A stretch of 64,000 bases of DNA from Diadema setosum. Its lineage: Eukaryota; Echinodermata; Echinoidea; Diadematoida; Diadematidae. The DNA lies in assembly GCA_033980235.1 (NCBI GenBank), contig CM067067.1, forward strand, positions 29,503,451 to 29,567,450. The letters are read 5' to 3'. Every line of letters begins with the position of its first letter. Within the stretch, counting starts at the first letter, position 1. A program made the position numbers and the translations under genes. The notes below the pieces were generated by a model, which saw only the letters and a list, made by a program, of their open reading frames with translations, was not told the DNA's origin and searched no databases. Of this stretch, positions 38,571 to 49,606 are shown piece after piece.

Positions 38571-39093
38571 AATATGAGAGTACATTCATAAACATGTACA
38601 ATGTATACATCTTCATGGTACGTGAATGATTATTGCACTGTGGCAATCTTTGTTTACTTACCTTCAAGAAAAAAAAAATGAAGTTCAAAAATTTTCAGAC
38701 CAAAAGTAAAGAGTACCATGGTCATATATTTTCTATTTCTAGGGACATTCGAATGATTGCAATGTTACTTTTCTTTTGTCCAGATTTGCTCAAATTTTCA
38801 CTCAGCTACAGTGTACTTCTTGTTTCACCAAGGAGATGTTTAAAGCTCCTTGGTTTCACCATGGACCTACTAGGTCCATGGTTTTACTGAACAATTTCAA
38901 CACAAACTTGTTTCATCTACTCCATGCTTAAATCTGCATTACAGAGTTTCTTGTTCCACTTCAACTTTGATACTATATATTATTGTGTTCTATCATGATA
39001 TTGAAAATAATATCTAAACAACATTCGCTATGACCATGAAAGCATATATGACCCATATCCAAACTAAAATCACTCTGTGTGAAGCCATTTTAC

Positions 39094-39247
39094 CTCTATC
39101 CCACTTGAGAGGGAAACCATTAACTGGCTTGAAATAATCCATCTCAAAGCCTGTAAGCACATCAAGGAATGCACTATCCTCATATGTGGATTTGTCTGTA
39201 GACTTGAGAGATATGACCTCAATGACAATCTCATTTTGGAAGTTATA
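39094..39247 (-). CDS. Possible internal exon of an unidentified minus-strand gene
   Basis: The minus strand shows an acceptor with a good pyrimidine tract ('tttactttccttcag') and then 154 bp open in phase 0. The stretch ends at a donor reading GAG|gtaaaa, phase 1. The 51-residue peptide, starting 'YNFQNEIVIEVISLKSTDKS' and ending 'KPVNGFPLKWDR', has a protein-like composition with no low complexity, unlike other open frames nearby. I do not recognise the family. No adjoining exon with compatible phase could be established, so this may be a chance frame or an exon fragment carried by a repeat. Confidence 0.3.
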
Positions 39248-39711
39248 CTGAAGGAAAGTAAACAAGAGCATTCAGTACATATTTGTCTTTTTTTGTTGTT
39301 TCATATTCTCATATATGGAATTTTGGGAGAGGTAAATCCAAGCCTGGAGGAATTCACCGTAAGAATCTGCCTCACAATCTACCCTAGAATGTAATGTTAG
39401 CTCTCTTGCCAAATGCAGCGCATAATGCACCACCACAAATAGTTTCTTTCAAGCCTTCCTTTTGAGCAGACGATTGAGCTTGAACAATGGAGAAGAAAAA
39501 ATAAGAACCATTGTCGCAAATCCATATAAAGGGCATTGCTGAAAGGCATGTGCATATATGTACAATGTATGTATTCAAATAATATGCCATGACATTGATC
39601 ATTATTTTCATAGGCAAAAACAAAAACTGTTCCATCATATTTGTGAATGATAAGTGATTTTTTTAACACTACTTTAGAAAATTAGAATACAAATATACAG
39701 AAATCATGCTA

Positions 39712-40100
39712 AAAGGGTGTGTACAGTTCTGGTCAAGGTGAGGATTTAGCTTTTAACGTTTTGCGAGATATTCAGAAACCACTCTATGAGATGTCTAAGA
39801 GCATGCAGTTTTAAGGGGTATCAAAAGTTTATTCGATGAAAATCGATTTTGAAATGGCTGAGATATCCAAAAACAAGGTGAAACAAAGAGATCCTAATAA
39901 AGTTGTGGCATGTCACCTTTTATTACTAGCACTTTTTTGGATATCTCAGCCATTTGAAAACCAATTTTCATCAAATAAACGTTGAATCCTCCTTAAAATT
40001 ACATGCTCTTTCATATTTCATAAGAGGCTTTTCATTATCTCACTTAGGAATGTTCAAAACATGAATCCCCACCTCAACCAGTACTGTACAGTCCCTTTAA
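39712..40100. mobile_element. Foldback element with ~180-bp arms
   Basis: The left arm runs from 'aaaagggtgtgtacagttct' through 'aaatggctgagatatccaaa'. It is mirrored by the right arm, from 'tttggatatctcagccattt' to 'gtactgtacagtcccttta'. A short unique loop of about 30 bp, containing 'gatcctaataaagttgtggc', separates them. The arms have diverged by scattered substitutions. Confidence 0.85.
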
Positions 40101-41425
40101 CCCCTATAATGTTTTCCTTCAATATTTCATATACCGTATGTATACTGAGAAAAAAAGCAAGTTCTGAAGCCTCCTCAAGTAGCCTTTCTGCTCACTCTAA
40201 ACATACAGAATTTGGAAAAGGAGCTCCGATCCGATCAGGTTCTGAAACCATGTGAAGGGGTGGTTTCAGAGCCTCCTATAGCAGCCTCGAAGAGGGTTGG
40301 CTGCGGTATAAATGCTACAGGGTTTCAAGAAGCAGCTTTTTGTCGATCCAGAAGAAAACCACTGTAGGTCATTGCCAGCGAACATAAACAAGCTGGTGTG
40401 ACCAACTGCAGCTGATAAATGCTGCATAACTTGCACACTTTTGTGCAAAATCACGTATGCAGTTCAGTAAGAAATTTAAAAACATGCGCCATTTTAAGGC
40501 ATACTCGATTACCACAAAAACGCAGCTAGCCGTGGCCTGTTTAGGGTTGGCAGCCTGAGCAGTATAGAATAGACAAGAGACCACTTCTTTGAAAGGGTCT
40601 TCGAAATGGTTCAAGGAGGCTCCAAATTTGGGCTGCAGAATAAATGGGGTAAAAAAAAACAGATAAAATAGTTAAATATGGTAGTTTCATCATGGTGGTG
40701 GTTTTACCATAAAGGAAATTCCCTGTTTCTATGAAGTTCTGAGTCAAAATTTGTTTCCAGGGTGTGTCAGTAAGTTCTTTCATAAGATCATCTTTTTGTG
40801 TGTGAAGTGAGGAAGCACATTCAATTATGCTGCATCAAAAAAAAAAAAAAAACACACACACACACACACATACACACAATGCAAACACTGACAGGAAAAA
40901 TAAAAGCTATCAGATTTTACCTGAAACACTTCTCTATCTCATCCATGACAATTATTCCAATAAGAGACAGCAGAGGACCTACAAGTACACGCACAATTCC
41001 TTTACCACCAACACATGGTTCTCGCACAATTTTTACAGTGGCAATGACACGAACATATCTAGTTGTTATTGGTGCAGGCAATACCACGAAACAAACATGA
41101 CCCTTGACAGCATCAAAGAAAATGCTGAATCTCCGCTTCTAGGTCTTATCAACATGAGATATGATCACTGCATTCCCTTATCAAGCCTCTATGCACCCCC
41201 CAGTTCTGATACAGCTGCCTTGAAGGCAGTTCTTTTAAATGAAATTTTTGATAAGCTATGCTGACCTACATCATATTGCGCTAAGTTACGGGTCTTTTTT
41301 TTTTGTCTTTGAGCTGATGAGTCTCTTTCTATACCTCAATTGCCAACAACTAACCTAAACGGTCTGAAGAACACATCATGTTAAATGAAACAAGGAAAAG
41401 TAGAAATTATGCGGTGCGTAATATA

Positions 41426-42031
41426 TGTCCCCGCCGGAAGTAGCATTTTGTAGCAAAATGTACAATATAGGTCAAAAATCAAGGTCAAAGGTCAAAGAAG
41501 TCAAAGGTCAAAATTCTGTGTAGAAGTTTTGAAGCCCTCACCTAGTGCCATCACATAAAGCAAACGGAATCGAAATCGGGTTAGAAATGGCGAAGGAGTA
41601 GCATTTTGTAGCAAAATGTACAATACCTGTAGGTCAAAAATCAAGGTCAAAGGTCAAAGAAGTCAAAGGTCAAAATTCTGTGTAGAAGTTTTGAAGCCCT
41701 CACCTAGTGCCATCACATAAAGCAAACGGAATCGAAATCGGGTTAGAAATGGCGAAGGAGTAGCATTTTGTAGCAAAATGTACAATATAGGTCAAAGGTC
41801 AAGGTCAAAGGCCACAACTGAAATTCTGTGTAGAAGTTTCAAAGCTCCCATGTAGTGCTATCATATAAAGCAAACAGAATCAAAATTGGCTCATAAATGA
41901 CAGAGAAGTAGCAAATTGAACATTTTGATCACACAAGGACGCACACACACAAGGACACACACACACACGGACACACACACGTACGGAGCCCGTTTCATAG
42001 TCCCCTGCTCGAACTCGTTCGGCAGGGACGA
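41426..42031. mobile_element. TIR element of three ~160-bp units carrying DR1 motifs
   Basis: Weak inverted ends (TCCCCGCCGG at 41428; TTCGGCAGGGA at 42018) enclose three tandem units whose start phrase 'tagcattttgtagcaaaatg' recurs at 41441, 41599 and 41761. Each unit has AGGTCAAAGGTCA (41482, 41644, 41789). A (CACA)GGACG-type microsatellite precedes the right end. It has the same architecture as 32670 and 53362. It is non-coding. Confidence 0.8.
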
Positions 42032-44556
42032 TTAGCTTGTACAAAATTTAGTAAGTACATGCTATCTGAGAACATTTGTGTAACACGGCGAAGCTATGTA
42101 AAATAAGTTCCTACTATATGAAGTTACAATAAAATGCAAATGCAACTATGGATCACGCTTTAACAAAATGGCAATGAAACATAATGTCTTCTTCTTTTTT
42201 TCTTTTTTTTTAATTATTTATATTTTTCTCAGGTATAGTTCATGCATTGCATGTACTGCACAGTCTATGAAAGCAAACAGTGTTTAGTCTTGAAGTAAAA
42301 TATCATCAAGTCTTGAAGAGAGGCCAAATTAAGAGGCAGGACATGGGCTCAAGTACAATCCCCAAACCGACTTCAGCATCAGGTGACATTACCCTTGATA
42401 AGGTTTATTTGAAGTTTGGACTGCTTTACAATGGCTATCATTTCAGAGTTTATGATGAAAACTTTTAGCATTGACAACAAAACCATTGTTTCCATAAGGT
42501 ACTAATAGGCTAAGCACAGACTTTAAAAAAATGGTAAATATTGATACAGTACTTGTATCACTGTTGACATTTTTAGTTGCACAGTCAACAAAGTGGGTTT
42601 TTTTTTCAACTTATGCTTCAGTTTTCCCTTTATGTACACATGTACACTGCACTACTGTTTTTATTTGCATCACATGTCCTCACTTAATAGCTGCATATTT
42701 GTATTTCACCAATCAATGAATTTACAGGTTTCATAGTCTTGAATAAAATCATCACTTAACCATACATCTCATTGGTCCTTTCATTTATCAGATGAAACAT
42801 GTCTTGAAGGAAAATGCAATATAAAACACACCTTCACATTTATTTGTGCAGTAAACAATATAATTCAAGACATAGTGTCAGTACATCAAGTTGTAAATGA
42901 TAAAAAAAGCAATATTCTCTTTAAAATTGTTATTCTGCTGATAGTCCACACCTCTTTTACACTGTACAAAGCTCCTTGTTATGGTGTGTTGTGATTTGGT
43001 TTCAGAACACAGTCCAGTTCACAGTCAATCATATATTTGACCATGAATCACAACTAGAATTTTTTAATTAATCGGTTTTGGCATCAAATAAATCAAATTA
43101 TCTCAAATTGCGTCCTTCAGACAAAAGTCACAAGATATAACCTTGGCACCGCAGCACCTGCCACAAATAAGGGCAAGACCCGTCGTCATGTCTTTCAGAA
43201 AGGGGCCATGTAGCCACCAGCGGGTGTGGGAAGCTAAACTTTCTACCCCTCTCATTAGATCAAGTCCAGCTAACTGGAAATATGTTTCCAATTTGAGCCT
43301 GGGAGAAAGCGTGTTGTCTCCCACGTCTGCAGCAGACAGAGCAGAAAATTGAACGAATTGGAGCGATTCCTTTCTCCTTCTTCCACTCTTTCTTCCTAGC
43401 TTCACTTCTTGTTCTCCCTCTCTGCTTATTTTCTTCTCTTTACCTTTATGATCTCCTTCTTCACCTCCCCCCCCCTTTCTTTTTTTTTTAACTTCAAATC
43501 CACAATATGATGGTAGTAATGTTGGGTCCACACGCTATACTCCTGTCTGCACAGAATATGCTTACCAGTACTTACAATAGACTAACCTGAAGCAATTTGG
43601 CAGGGCACACAGTAGTATGAGATGTCTAAGCTGTATCATACTGCATATTATGAGGCATATGGATGGACTGAGGGACGGACAACCAATCATGTGTACCTCC
43701 AGCACATCAATCAAATTGTCATCATAGTCATTATTGCAACAAAACTCCCAATTAGTGTGCAGCTTTCATTAATGTTCTTATCCTTACTGTTTAATATCAT
43801 GCACGAAAAATCATATCAGAAATCATAATGAATGACTTTACACTAAATTACAGTCAAATCTATGGTCAATATCCAGTGCAGATATGTACAACAGTGTATG
43901 TACCTCACCAACCACCAAGATCTCAGATGGGTGATTTCTTCTTCTTCTTCTTCTTCTCCTCCTGCTCCTCCTCCTTCTCCTCCTCCTCCTCCTCCTCACA
44001 GGGTTCTGATTCCATTCTAGCCATAGAATCCCAGGGAAAGCATTTTGTAGCACTATGCATCAGTGCAACCATTAAACAAAACGATGTCTTATGTCATTCT
44101 TTCTTATCTACTGTCATCATTGTATCACTGATATCAAGCAGATCAATAAAGTCTCATAAATAAAAGAATCAGCCAGTGCATGGTGAAGTAAAGAAGTATG
44201 TTTAGAAGACATTTACTCTACACCTGCATGCCTTTTCCAGCCAGTGCCAGCCAGTATGATCAGCTGGAAGGACAATCAAGGACTATTGATTGGGACATTC
44301 ACTGCTCCAATGAGCTCAGACCAAAGGAATTCCTGAAAGTCACATCACCAATCAATAAACCTCCCTAAACGCTTGCTTTACCAAACCTTTACAAGTGACT
44401 TGTCACAATTTACAGGACAGTGCACTGCACAATGTGATTCATGCTGTTATATTCTAAAAACCTACAATGTACACTGTAAGCTGCATGGCCACCCCTGAAT
44501 GACCCTTTGTACCCCATCCTCATCCCCAGTCCCAATAAAAATTATTTTCATGTTCC
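42032..44556. other. Spacer without supported genes
   Basis: AT-rich DNA with an A/G-rich stretch on the minus strand at 43370-43490 and a (TTC/TCC)n tract at 43941-43997. A GC-richer patch lies at 43140-43350 and is open on both strands; it may be a repeat or exon relic but matches nothing I know. Confidence 0.5.
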
Positions 44557-44561
44557 CTGGG
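44557..44561. repeat. Target-site duplication, left copy (CTGGG)
   Basis: CTGGG directly precedes the left LTR, and the same five bases directly follow the right LTR at 44744+5000, that is 49744-49748. A 5-bp duplication is normal for Ty3/gypsy integrases. Confidence 0.95.
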
Positions 44562-44698
44562 TAGAGGAACTTGTATATATGTTATAGTGTTACTTCTCCA
44601 TCGTTTATATACCTTCTGCAGATTGTCAACATTGCTGACGTATGAGTCGAGCAATTAGAACCGCGACTCGAATGAGCAAAGAGTCAAAGACTTATTTA
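44562..44698 (+). repeat. Left LTR (137 bp)
   Basis: It starts TAGAGGAACTTG and ends GACTTATTTA. It holds two TATA-like stretches: TGTATATATG at 44572 and TTTATATA at 44604. An Inr-like 'tgcaga' lies at 44617. A hairpin pairs GAGTCG (44644) with CGACTC (44664). The segment 44621-44632 is complementary to the bases straddling the LTR end. No AATAAA signal is visible in the LTR. It is unusually short for a gypsy element. Confidence 0.97.
44621..44632 (+). promoter_or_regulatory. Putative self-primer segment GATTGTCAACAT in the LTR
   Basis: This 12-mer is the exact reverse complement of 44698-44709, the last LTR base plus the first 11 bases of the internal region. In Tf1 of fission yeast, 11 nt at the transcript's 5' end pair with the primer-binding site and are cleaved to prime minus-strand DNA. 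The same role is inferred here. Confidence 0.6.
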
Positions 44699-44709
44699 TG
44701 TTGACAATC
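44699..44709 (+). promoter_or_regulatory. Primer-binding site, self-complementary rather than tRNA-type
   Basis: The bases TGTTGACAATC start exactly at the first position after the LTR, where the primer-binding site must be. They lack the TGG needed to pair with a tRNA CCA end. They match the LTR segment at 44621 in perfect antisense. Priming by an internally cleaved tRNA remains possible. Confidence 0.6.
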
Positions 44710-44733
44710 ATAGACTGAGGTTTACCCACGACA

Positions 44734-47700
44734 ATGAGTGCCATCCCTTGCCCAGCACCCAGCTGCACAACCACATGGCCAGATACGACGCCAGCTGAGG
44801 TATTGACTCGTCTGATTGACCTCCATGCCCGGACGGCCCACCCCACCACCCCTGCCGGGCCCACAGCTCCCGCATCCGTCAAGGCAGAAAAGGTGAAGAG
44901 GCCAACCATAGCAGCAGCCGGGTCCAGCGAGGAATGGGCTTATTTCCTCCTGCGTTGGTCAGACTACAAGGCTGCTACCCACCTCACAGGGCCCGACATC
45001 ATATACCAACTGCTTGAATGCTGTGATGACAACCTCAGAAAGGACCTCACAAGGACCTTTGGGGCCCTTGCTTCCGAGGACGAATCGACCGTCCTCTCCC
45101 GCATGAAGACACTCGCCGTCCGCCAGGAGAACATCATGGTCGCACGTACGCAACTGCACCAGATGCACCAGGACAGGGACGAGCCAATACGGGCATTTGC
45201 AGCCCGTCTCCGTGGCCAAGCGAGCATTTGCAACTACCAGGTCACCTGCCCCTGCAGCAAAGAGGTGGACTACAGCCACACCATGATCCGGGATGCCCTC
45301 ATCCGAGGGCTGGCAGACGAGGATATACGCTTGGACATTTTAGGTGAGACTAGACAGGATATGACCCTTGAGGATGTGCTCGCCTTCGTTGAGGCCAAGG
45401 AGAGCGGCAAAAGATCTGCTGGCCGCATCCGCGGGGAGACCCCCCCTGCCACTGCCTCTGCTGCCGCAACAAGCTCCTATCGCCGCCATGTAAAGGGCCA
45501 CACCCCGGGCCCCCCTATTGATCCTCCCTCACCCACACTCCCATGTGGGCACTGTGGTCGGCCAGGCCATGGTCCCACCAGACCGGAACGGCAAAAGGAA
45601 TGTCCAGCCTACAACCACCAGTGCTCCAAGTGTGGCATCCTCCACCATTTTGAGTCAGTGTGCCGCCAGGCTAACCGTAAGCGCCGACCGCCGAAGGCCA
45701 CCCCTTCTGCCAACGCCATGCCAACCAATGCCGCCACTGCAGTTTTCAACTCCCTTTGCTCCCTTACCAGCCCTCCCCCTCCTCCCTCCAGTGACCTGCG
45801 GCTCGACCATCACGTGTACAATGAACTCTCTCAAGTATGGGAGAAGCGTGCCTCGGACCCACAGCCCACTGTCACCGTCTGCATCCGGGCCATCCCATCA
45901 GACATTCGAGCCCTTGGGTTCCCGGCACGCTTCCTCCGCCCTACACCCGTTGTCCACTACCTTGCAATGGCTGACACTGGCTGCCAATCCTGCCTTGCTC
46001 CCACCTCTCTCCTGCGGACTCTTGGCCTGACAAAGCGCCACCTGCTCCCTGTCAACCTCCACATGACCGCTGCCAATGAGAACAAGATTGACATTGCGGG
46101 TGCCCTGGTGCTCAGGGTGTCCAGCACCTCCCCATCAGGGCAGATTGTCGAAACCCGCCAGATTGTCTATTTCAGCGATGCTGCCACCCGCCTTTTCCTC
46201 TCCCGGCAAGCTTGTGTTGCCATGGGGCTGGTCCGGAAGGACTTCCCGACGATCCACGAGCGGCAGGAACCCACCGCAGGGACCACGGCCTCTTTGTCCA
46301 CCCCAGCGTCCTCCACGCCCACTCCGTGCCAATGCCCTACACGCACCGCACCACCCCCACCTCCTTCTACGTTGCCGTTCCCAGCCACCGAGGGAAACCG
46401 TGGGAAGCTCGAGGACTGGCTACGGGAGTACTACGCCAGCAGCTCCTTCAACGTTTGTGAGCACCAGCCACTTCCCATGATGTCCGGCCCACCAATGCGT
46501 CTCATGGTGGACCGTAATGCCCAGCCCGTGGCCTTCCACACCCCGATACCTGTTCCAATCCACTGGCAGGACGACGTCAAAGCGGGCCTCGACCAGGACG
46601 TTCGCCTCGGAGTGATTGAACCGGTCCCCATTGGCACACCTGTCACCTGGTGTCACAGGATGGTGGTCTGCCCCAAGAAGTCAGGCAAGCCAAGACGCAC
46701 AGTCGACTTTCAGCCGTTGAACCAGCATGCTGTTCGCGAGACCCACCACACCCAATCACCATTTCATCAGGCCAGAATCATTCCACCACACACCCGCAAG
46801 ACTGTGTTTGATGCGTGGAATGGCTATCACAGCATAGCTCTTGATGAGCGCGACCGGGACCTCACGACCTTCATCATCCCCTGGGGTCGCTACAGATATT
46901 GTGTTGCCCCCCAGGGCTACATTGCATCTGGTGATGGTTATAGCCGACGTTTTGATGAGGTTGTTGCCGACATCCCAAGGAAGACGAAATGCGTGGATGA
47001 CACCCTCATATGGTCCGACACTATTGAAGAGGCATTCTTCCAGGCCGCGAATTGGCTCGACACCTGTGGGCGCAATGGCATCACACTCAACCCCTCCAAG
47101 TTTGTGTTTGCGCAACAAACAGTGGAATTCGCAGGCTTTGAAATCACCCCAACTGCCGTTCGACCTTGTCCTCAATTCTTGAGGGCCATTCGCGATTTTC
47201 CTACCCCTACAAGTATCACCGACATCCGTAGTTGGTTTGGCTTGATCAACCAGGTATCCTATGCCTTCGCTTCGGCAGAGCGCATGTTGCCATTCCGTGC
47301 CCTGCTGAAACCTGACACACCCTTCGTTTGGACCACACAGCTGAATTCCTTGTTTGAGGAATCCAAACGCCTGATCATCGCTGAGATTCACAATGGAGTG
47401 GAAATCTTCGACAAGGGTCGTTCCACCTGCCTTGCAACTGATTGGAGTAAAGATGGGATCGGCTTTTGGCTCCTCCAGAAACACTGCTCATGCTCATCCA
47501 CCAGGCCATTCTGTTGCAAGACTGGCTGGAAGACCACCCTGGTGGGTAGTCGCTTCACGTCCCGCGCAGAGTCTCGCTATGCCCCGATAGAAGGCGAGGC
47601 TCTTGCTGTCATCGATGCTTTAGACAAGGCTCGCCACTTCGTCATCGGATGCTCTGACCTCATCGTGGCCGTTGATCACAAACCCCTGCTCAAAACCTTT

Positions 47701-49548
47701 GGTGATCGTTCCCTCAATGACATCCCGAACCCCCGTCTTCGCAACTTGAAAGAAAAGTCGCTACGCTATCGTTTCCGGATGGTCCATGTCCCAGGTGTCC
47801 GCCACGCAGCAGCCGATGCCGTCTCCCGCCACCCTGTCGGGAAACCACAGCAATTGTCTCTCCCCGACGACGTTGCAGCCCTTCAGGACCCTGCTGCAAC
47901 TCATGCCCCACCTCCACTACCTCCAGGACTCCTGCTTGACTTACATACCCCTGCTGAGACCACTTCCCAGACCTGCACAGCAAGTGCTTCTCCCCCTACA
48001 GAGATTGTCAAATCTGTCACTTGGGATGCTGTGCGCCTAGCCATGACAAGTGATCCATCCATGTCCCTGCTGCTGGAGGCTATCGAACAGGGCTTCCCCG
48101 AGAACCGCAATGACCTCCCGCCTGACCTTCGCCAGTTTCACCAGTTCAGAGACTCCCTTTCCCACTTTGACGGTGTGGCATTGTATCGTGATCGTGTAGT
48201 CATCCCCCCTTCCCTCCGTGGCCGCGTGCTGCAGGCCCTACACTCGGCACATCAGGGTATCACACAAATGTGCTCACGGGCTGAATCGTCCATATTTTGG
48301 CCTGGCATGACCCCCGCGATCACTGAGATGCGCACAAGGTGTTCTTCCTGCAATCGCATGGCACCGTCCCAGCCCGCTGCACCCCCTACTCCACCTGCAT
48401 CTCCAGCCTACCCTTTCCAGTGCATTGCCGCTGACTATTTCCACTTCCAGGGCCATAACTACCTCGTCATTGTGGATAGGTACAGCAATTGGCCCATTGT
48501 CGAGGAGGCCGCCACTGGAGCTGATGGACTCATTACTGCCCTACGGCGCATTTTCGTCACGTACGGCATCAGTGACGAGCTGTCTTCCGATGGAGGGCCT
48601 GAATTCACATCCCACAAAACGGCTACCTTCCTCCACAACTGGGGTGTTCGACACAGGATTTCGTCCGTTGCCTTCCCCCACAGCAATTGCCGTGCGGAAG
48701 TGGGTGTGAAGACAGTGAAGCGGCTTCTCACCGGCAACGTCAACAGTGATGGCAAACTGAACTCTGATCAGTTCCAACGGGCGATGTTACAGTATAGGAA
48801 CACGCCAGATCGGGACACAGGATTATCGCCCGCAATGTGCCTTTTTGGCAGATCTATCCGGGACTTCATCCCAATACACCCAGGGAGGTACCATCCACAC
48901 CACACCTGGAAGGACACCTTAAGCGCGCGAGAGGAAGCGCCCCGCCATCGACACATGCGGGTTTCCGAGCGCTTATCCGAGCACACCCGCCATCTACCAC
49001 CCTTGGTCATTGGAGATTCAGTGCGCATCCAAAACCAGACTGGCCCTTACCCCACCAAATGGGACAAGACTGGCATCATCGTGGAAGTCCGCCAGTTTGA
49101 CCAATATGTGGTGCGCGTTGATGGATCTGGCCGCGTCACCCTTCGGAATCGGCGCTTCCTCCGCAAGTTTACACCCGTTGTGCCCCGTGCACCGCTCTGC
49201 ATGTCCCCCACCCCGCCGGCCGTGTCACCCTCCTATCCTGTGGTACATCAGTCCCGCCCCGCCTCCACAGACGCACCTCCACCGGCCCGTTTGGACCCAC
49301 CTCCTGCTACGACCCCTCCAGCCGTTCCGCCCATTCGCCCGCAGGCTGACGACATCCCACCCCCTGCTACTGCCCCTCAACCTGGATGCCCGCCCCAAGA
49401 CCCTGGTCCTTCGGCACGGCTTCCACGGGCACTTACCTCCCTCCTCCCACACAACGCCCCAGGTCTCAAGGAACGCCCCGTTGCTGACCTTGCCACCTCC
49501 GCGCCTCCAGGACCTCGACGATCCCCCCGTCTCCACCCCCCAGTATAG
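44734..49548 (+). CDS. Gag-Pol polyprotein, single 1604-aa frame
   Basis: The ATG at 44734 has A at -3 and is the first in-frame Met 35 nt after the LTR. Gag (about 1-310) ends in two zinc knuckles: C271-x2-C274-x4-H279-x10-C290 and C297-x2-C300-x4-H305-x4-C310. The protease has 'MADTGCQS' with D414-T-G416. Reverse transcriptase shows '[10 protein letters not shown]' (D693) and 'KCVDDTLIW' (D755-D756), with Cys where Tyr/Phe is usual. RNase H residues are D903, E955, D981 and D1028. Integrase has H1170/H1173 with C1203-x2-C1206, then D1234, D1286 and E1322 with the standard 35-residue D-E spacing, followed by a GPY/F-type module at G1437-P-Y1439. A Pro-rich tail fills 1480-1604. All catalytic residues are present. 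Gag and pol are fused with no frameshift or stop, so proteolysis must set the Gag:Pol ratio, as in Tf1. No chromodomain is recognised. Confidence 0.96.
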   Translation: MSAIPCPAPSCTTTWPDTTPAEVLTRLIDLHARTAHPTTPAGPTAPASVKAEKVKRPTIAAAGSSEEWAYFLLRWSDYKAATHLTGPDIIYQLLECCDDNLRKDLTRTFGALASEDESTVLSRMKTLAVRQENIMVARTQLHQMHQDRDEPIRAFAARLRGQASICNYQVTCPCSKEVDYSHTMIRDALIRGLADEDIRLDILGETRQDMTLEDVLAFVEAKESGKRSAGRIRGETPPATASAAATSSYRRHVKGHTPGPPIDPPSPTLPCGHCGRPGHGPTRPERQKECPAYNHQCSKCGILHHFESVCRQANRKRRPPKATPSANAMPTNAATAVFNSLCSLTSPPPPPSSDLRLDHHVYNELSQVWEKRASDPQPTVTVCIRAIPSDIRALGFPARFLRPTPVVHYLAMADTGCQSCLAPTSLLRTLGLTKRHLLPVNLHMTAANENKIDIAGALVLRVSSTSPSGQIVETRQIVYFSDAATRLFLSRQACVAMGLVRKDFPTIHERQEPTAGTTASLSTPASSTPTPCQCPTRTAPPPPPSTLPFPATEGNRGKLEDWLREYYASSSFNVCEHQPLPMMSGPPMRLMVDRNAQPVAFHTPIPVPIHWQDDVKAGLDQDVRLGVIEPVPIGTPVTWCHRMVVCPKKSGKPRRTVDFQPLNQHAVRETHHTQSPFHQARIIPPHTRKTVFDAWNGYHSIALDERDRDLTTFIIPWGRYRYCVAPQGYIASGDGYSRRFDEVVADIPRKTKCVDDTLIWSDTIEEAFFQAANWLDTCGRNGITLNPSKFVFAQQTVEFAGFEITPTAVRPCPQFLRAIRDFPTPTSITDIRSWFGLINQVSYAFASAERMLPFRALLKPDTPFVWTTQLNSLFEESKRLIIAEIHNGVEIFDKGRSTCLATDWSKDGIGFWLLQKHCSCSSTRPFCCKTGWKTTLVGSRFTSRAESRYAPIEGEALAVIDALDKARHFVIGCSDLIVAVDHKPLLKTFGDRSLNDIPNPRLRNLKEKSLRYRFRMVHVPGVRHAAADAVSRHPVGKPQQLSLPDDVAALQDPAATHAPPPLPPGLLLDLHTPAETTSQTCTASASPPTEIVKSVTWDAVRLAMTSDPSMSLLLEAIEQGFPENRNDLPPDLRQFHQFRDSLSHFDGVALYRDRVVIPPSLRGRVLQALHSAHQGITQMCSRAESSIFWPGMTPAITEMRTRCSSCNRMAPSQPAAPPTPPASPAYPFQCIAADYFHFQGHNYLVIVDRYSNWPIVEEAATGADGLITALRRIFVTYGISDELSSDGGPEFTSHKTATFLHNWGVRHRISSVAFPHSNCRAEVGVKTVKRLLTGNVNSDGKLNSDQFQRAMLQYRNTPDRDTGLSPAMCLFGRSIRDFIPIHPGRYHPHHTWKDTLSAREEAPRHRHMRVSERLSEHTRHLPPLVIGDSVRIQNQTGPYPTKWDKTGIIVEVRQFDQYVVRVDGSGRVTLRNRRFLRKFTPVVPRAPLCMSPTPPAVSPSYPVVHQSRPASTDAPPPARLDPPPATTPPAVPPIRPQADDIPPPATAPQPGCPPQDPGPSARLPRALTSLLPHNAPGLKERPVADLATSAPPGPRRSPRLHPPV

Positions 49549-49590
49549 CTTAACAAGGGAACATTTTATGGACAAATCTTTGACTGCCTC

Positions 49591-49606
49591 AAAGACTGGG
49601 GGGGCA
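49591..49606 (+). promoter_or_regulatory. Polypurine tract with G7 and a CA dinucleotide before the right LTR
   Basis: The sequence AAAGACTGGGGGGGCA directly precedes the right LTR. The G-run (49598-49604) is the likely plus-strand primer. The extra CA between it and the LTR would be the dinucleotide trimmed by integrase. Confidence 0.75.

Noticed and set aside
40912..41130. Minus-strand open stretch with peptide around 'LPAPITTRYVRVIATVKI' and a possible donor at 40912, resembling part of a discoidin-type domain.
   Set aside because: The acceptor is weak, the phase does not fit the exon-like segment at 39094, and the plus strand is equally open over the same bases.
43103..43531. 142-codon minus-strand frame with a Lys/Gly/Glu-rich part.
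   Set aside because: Half of it is translated low-complexity purine-rich DNA, and the remainder is open on both strands with no recognisable motif.
44699..44720. A conventional tRNA primer-binding site.
   Set aside because: No TGG occurs at or just after the LTR end. An internal tRNA fragment as primer could not be excluded from memory and is listed as a test.
46756..47484. 242-codon minus-strand frame inside the retrotransposon.
   Set aside because: It is antisense to the reverse transcriptase coding region, whose codon bias leaves the opposite strand open; it has no independent signal.
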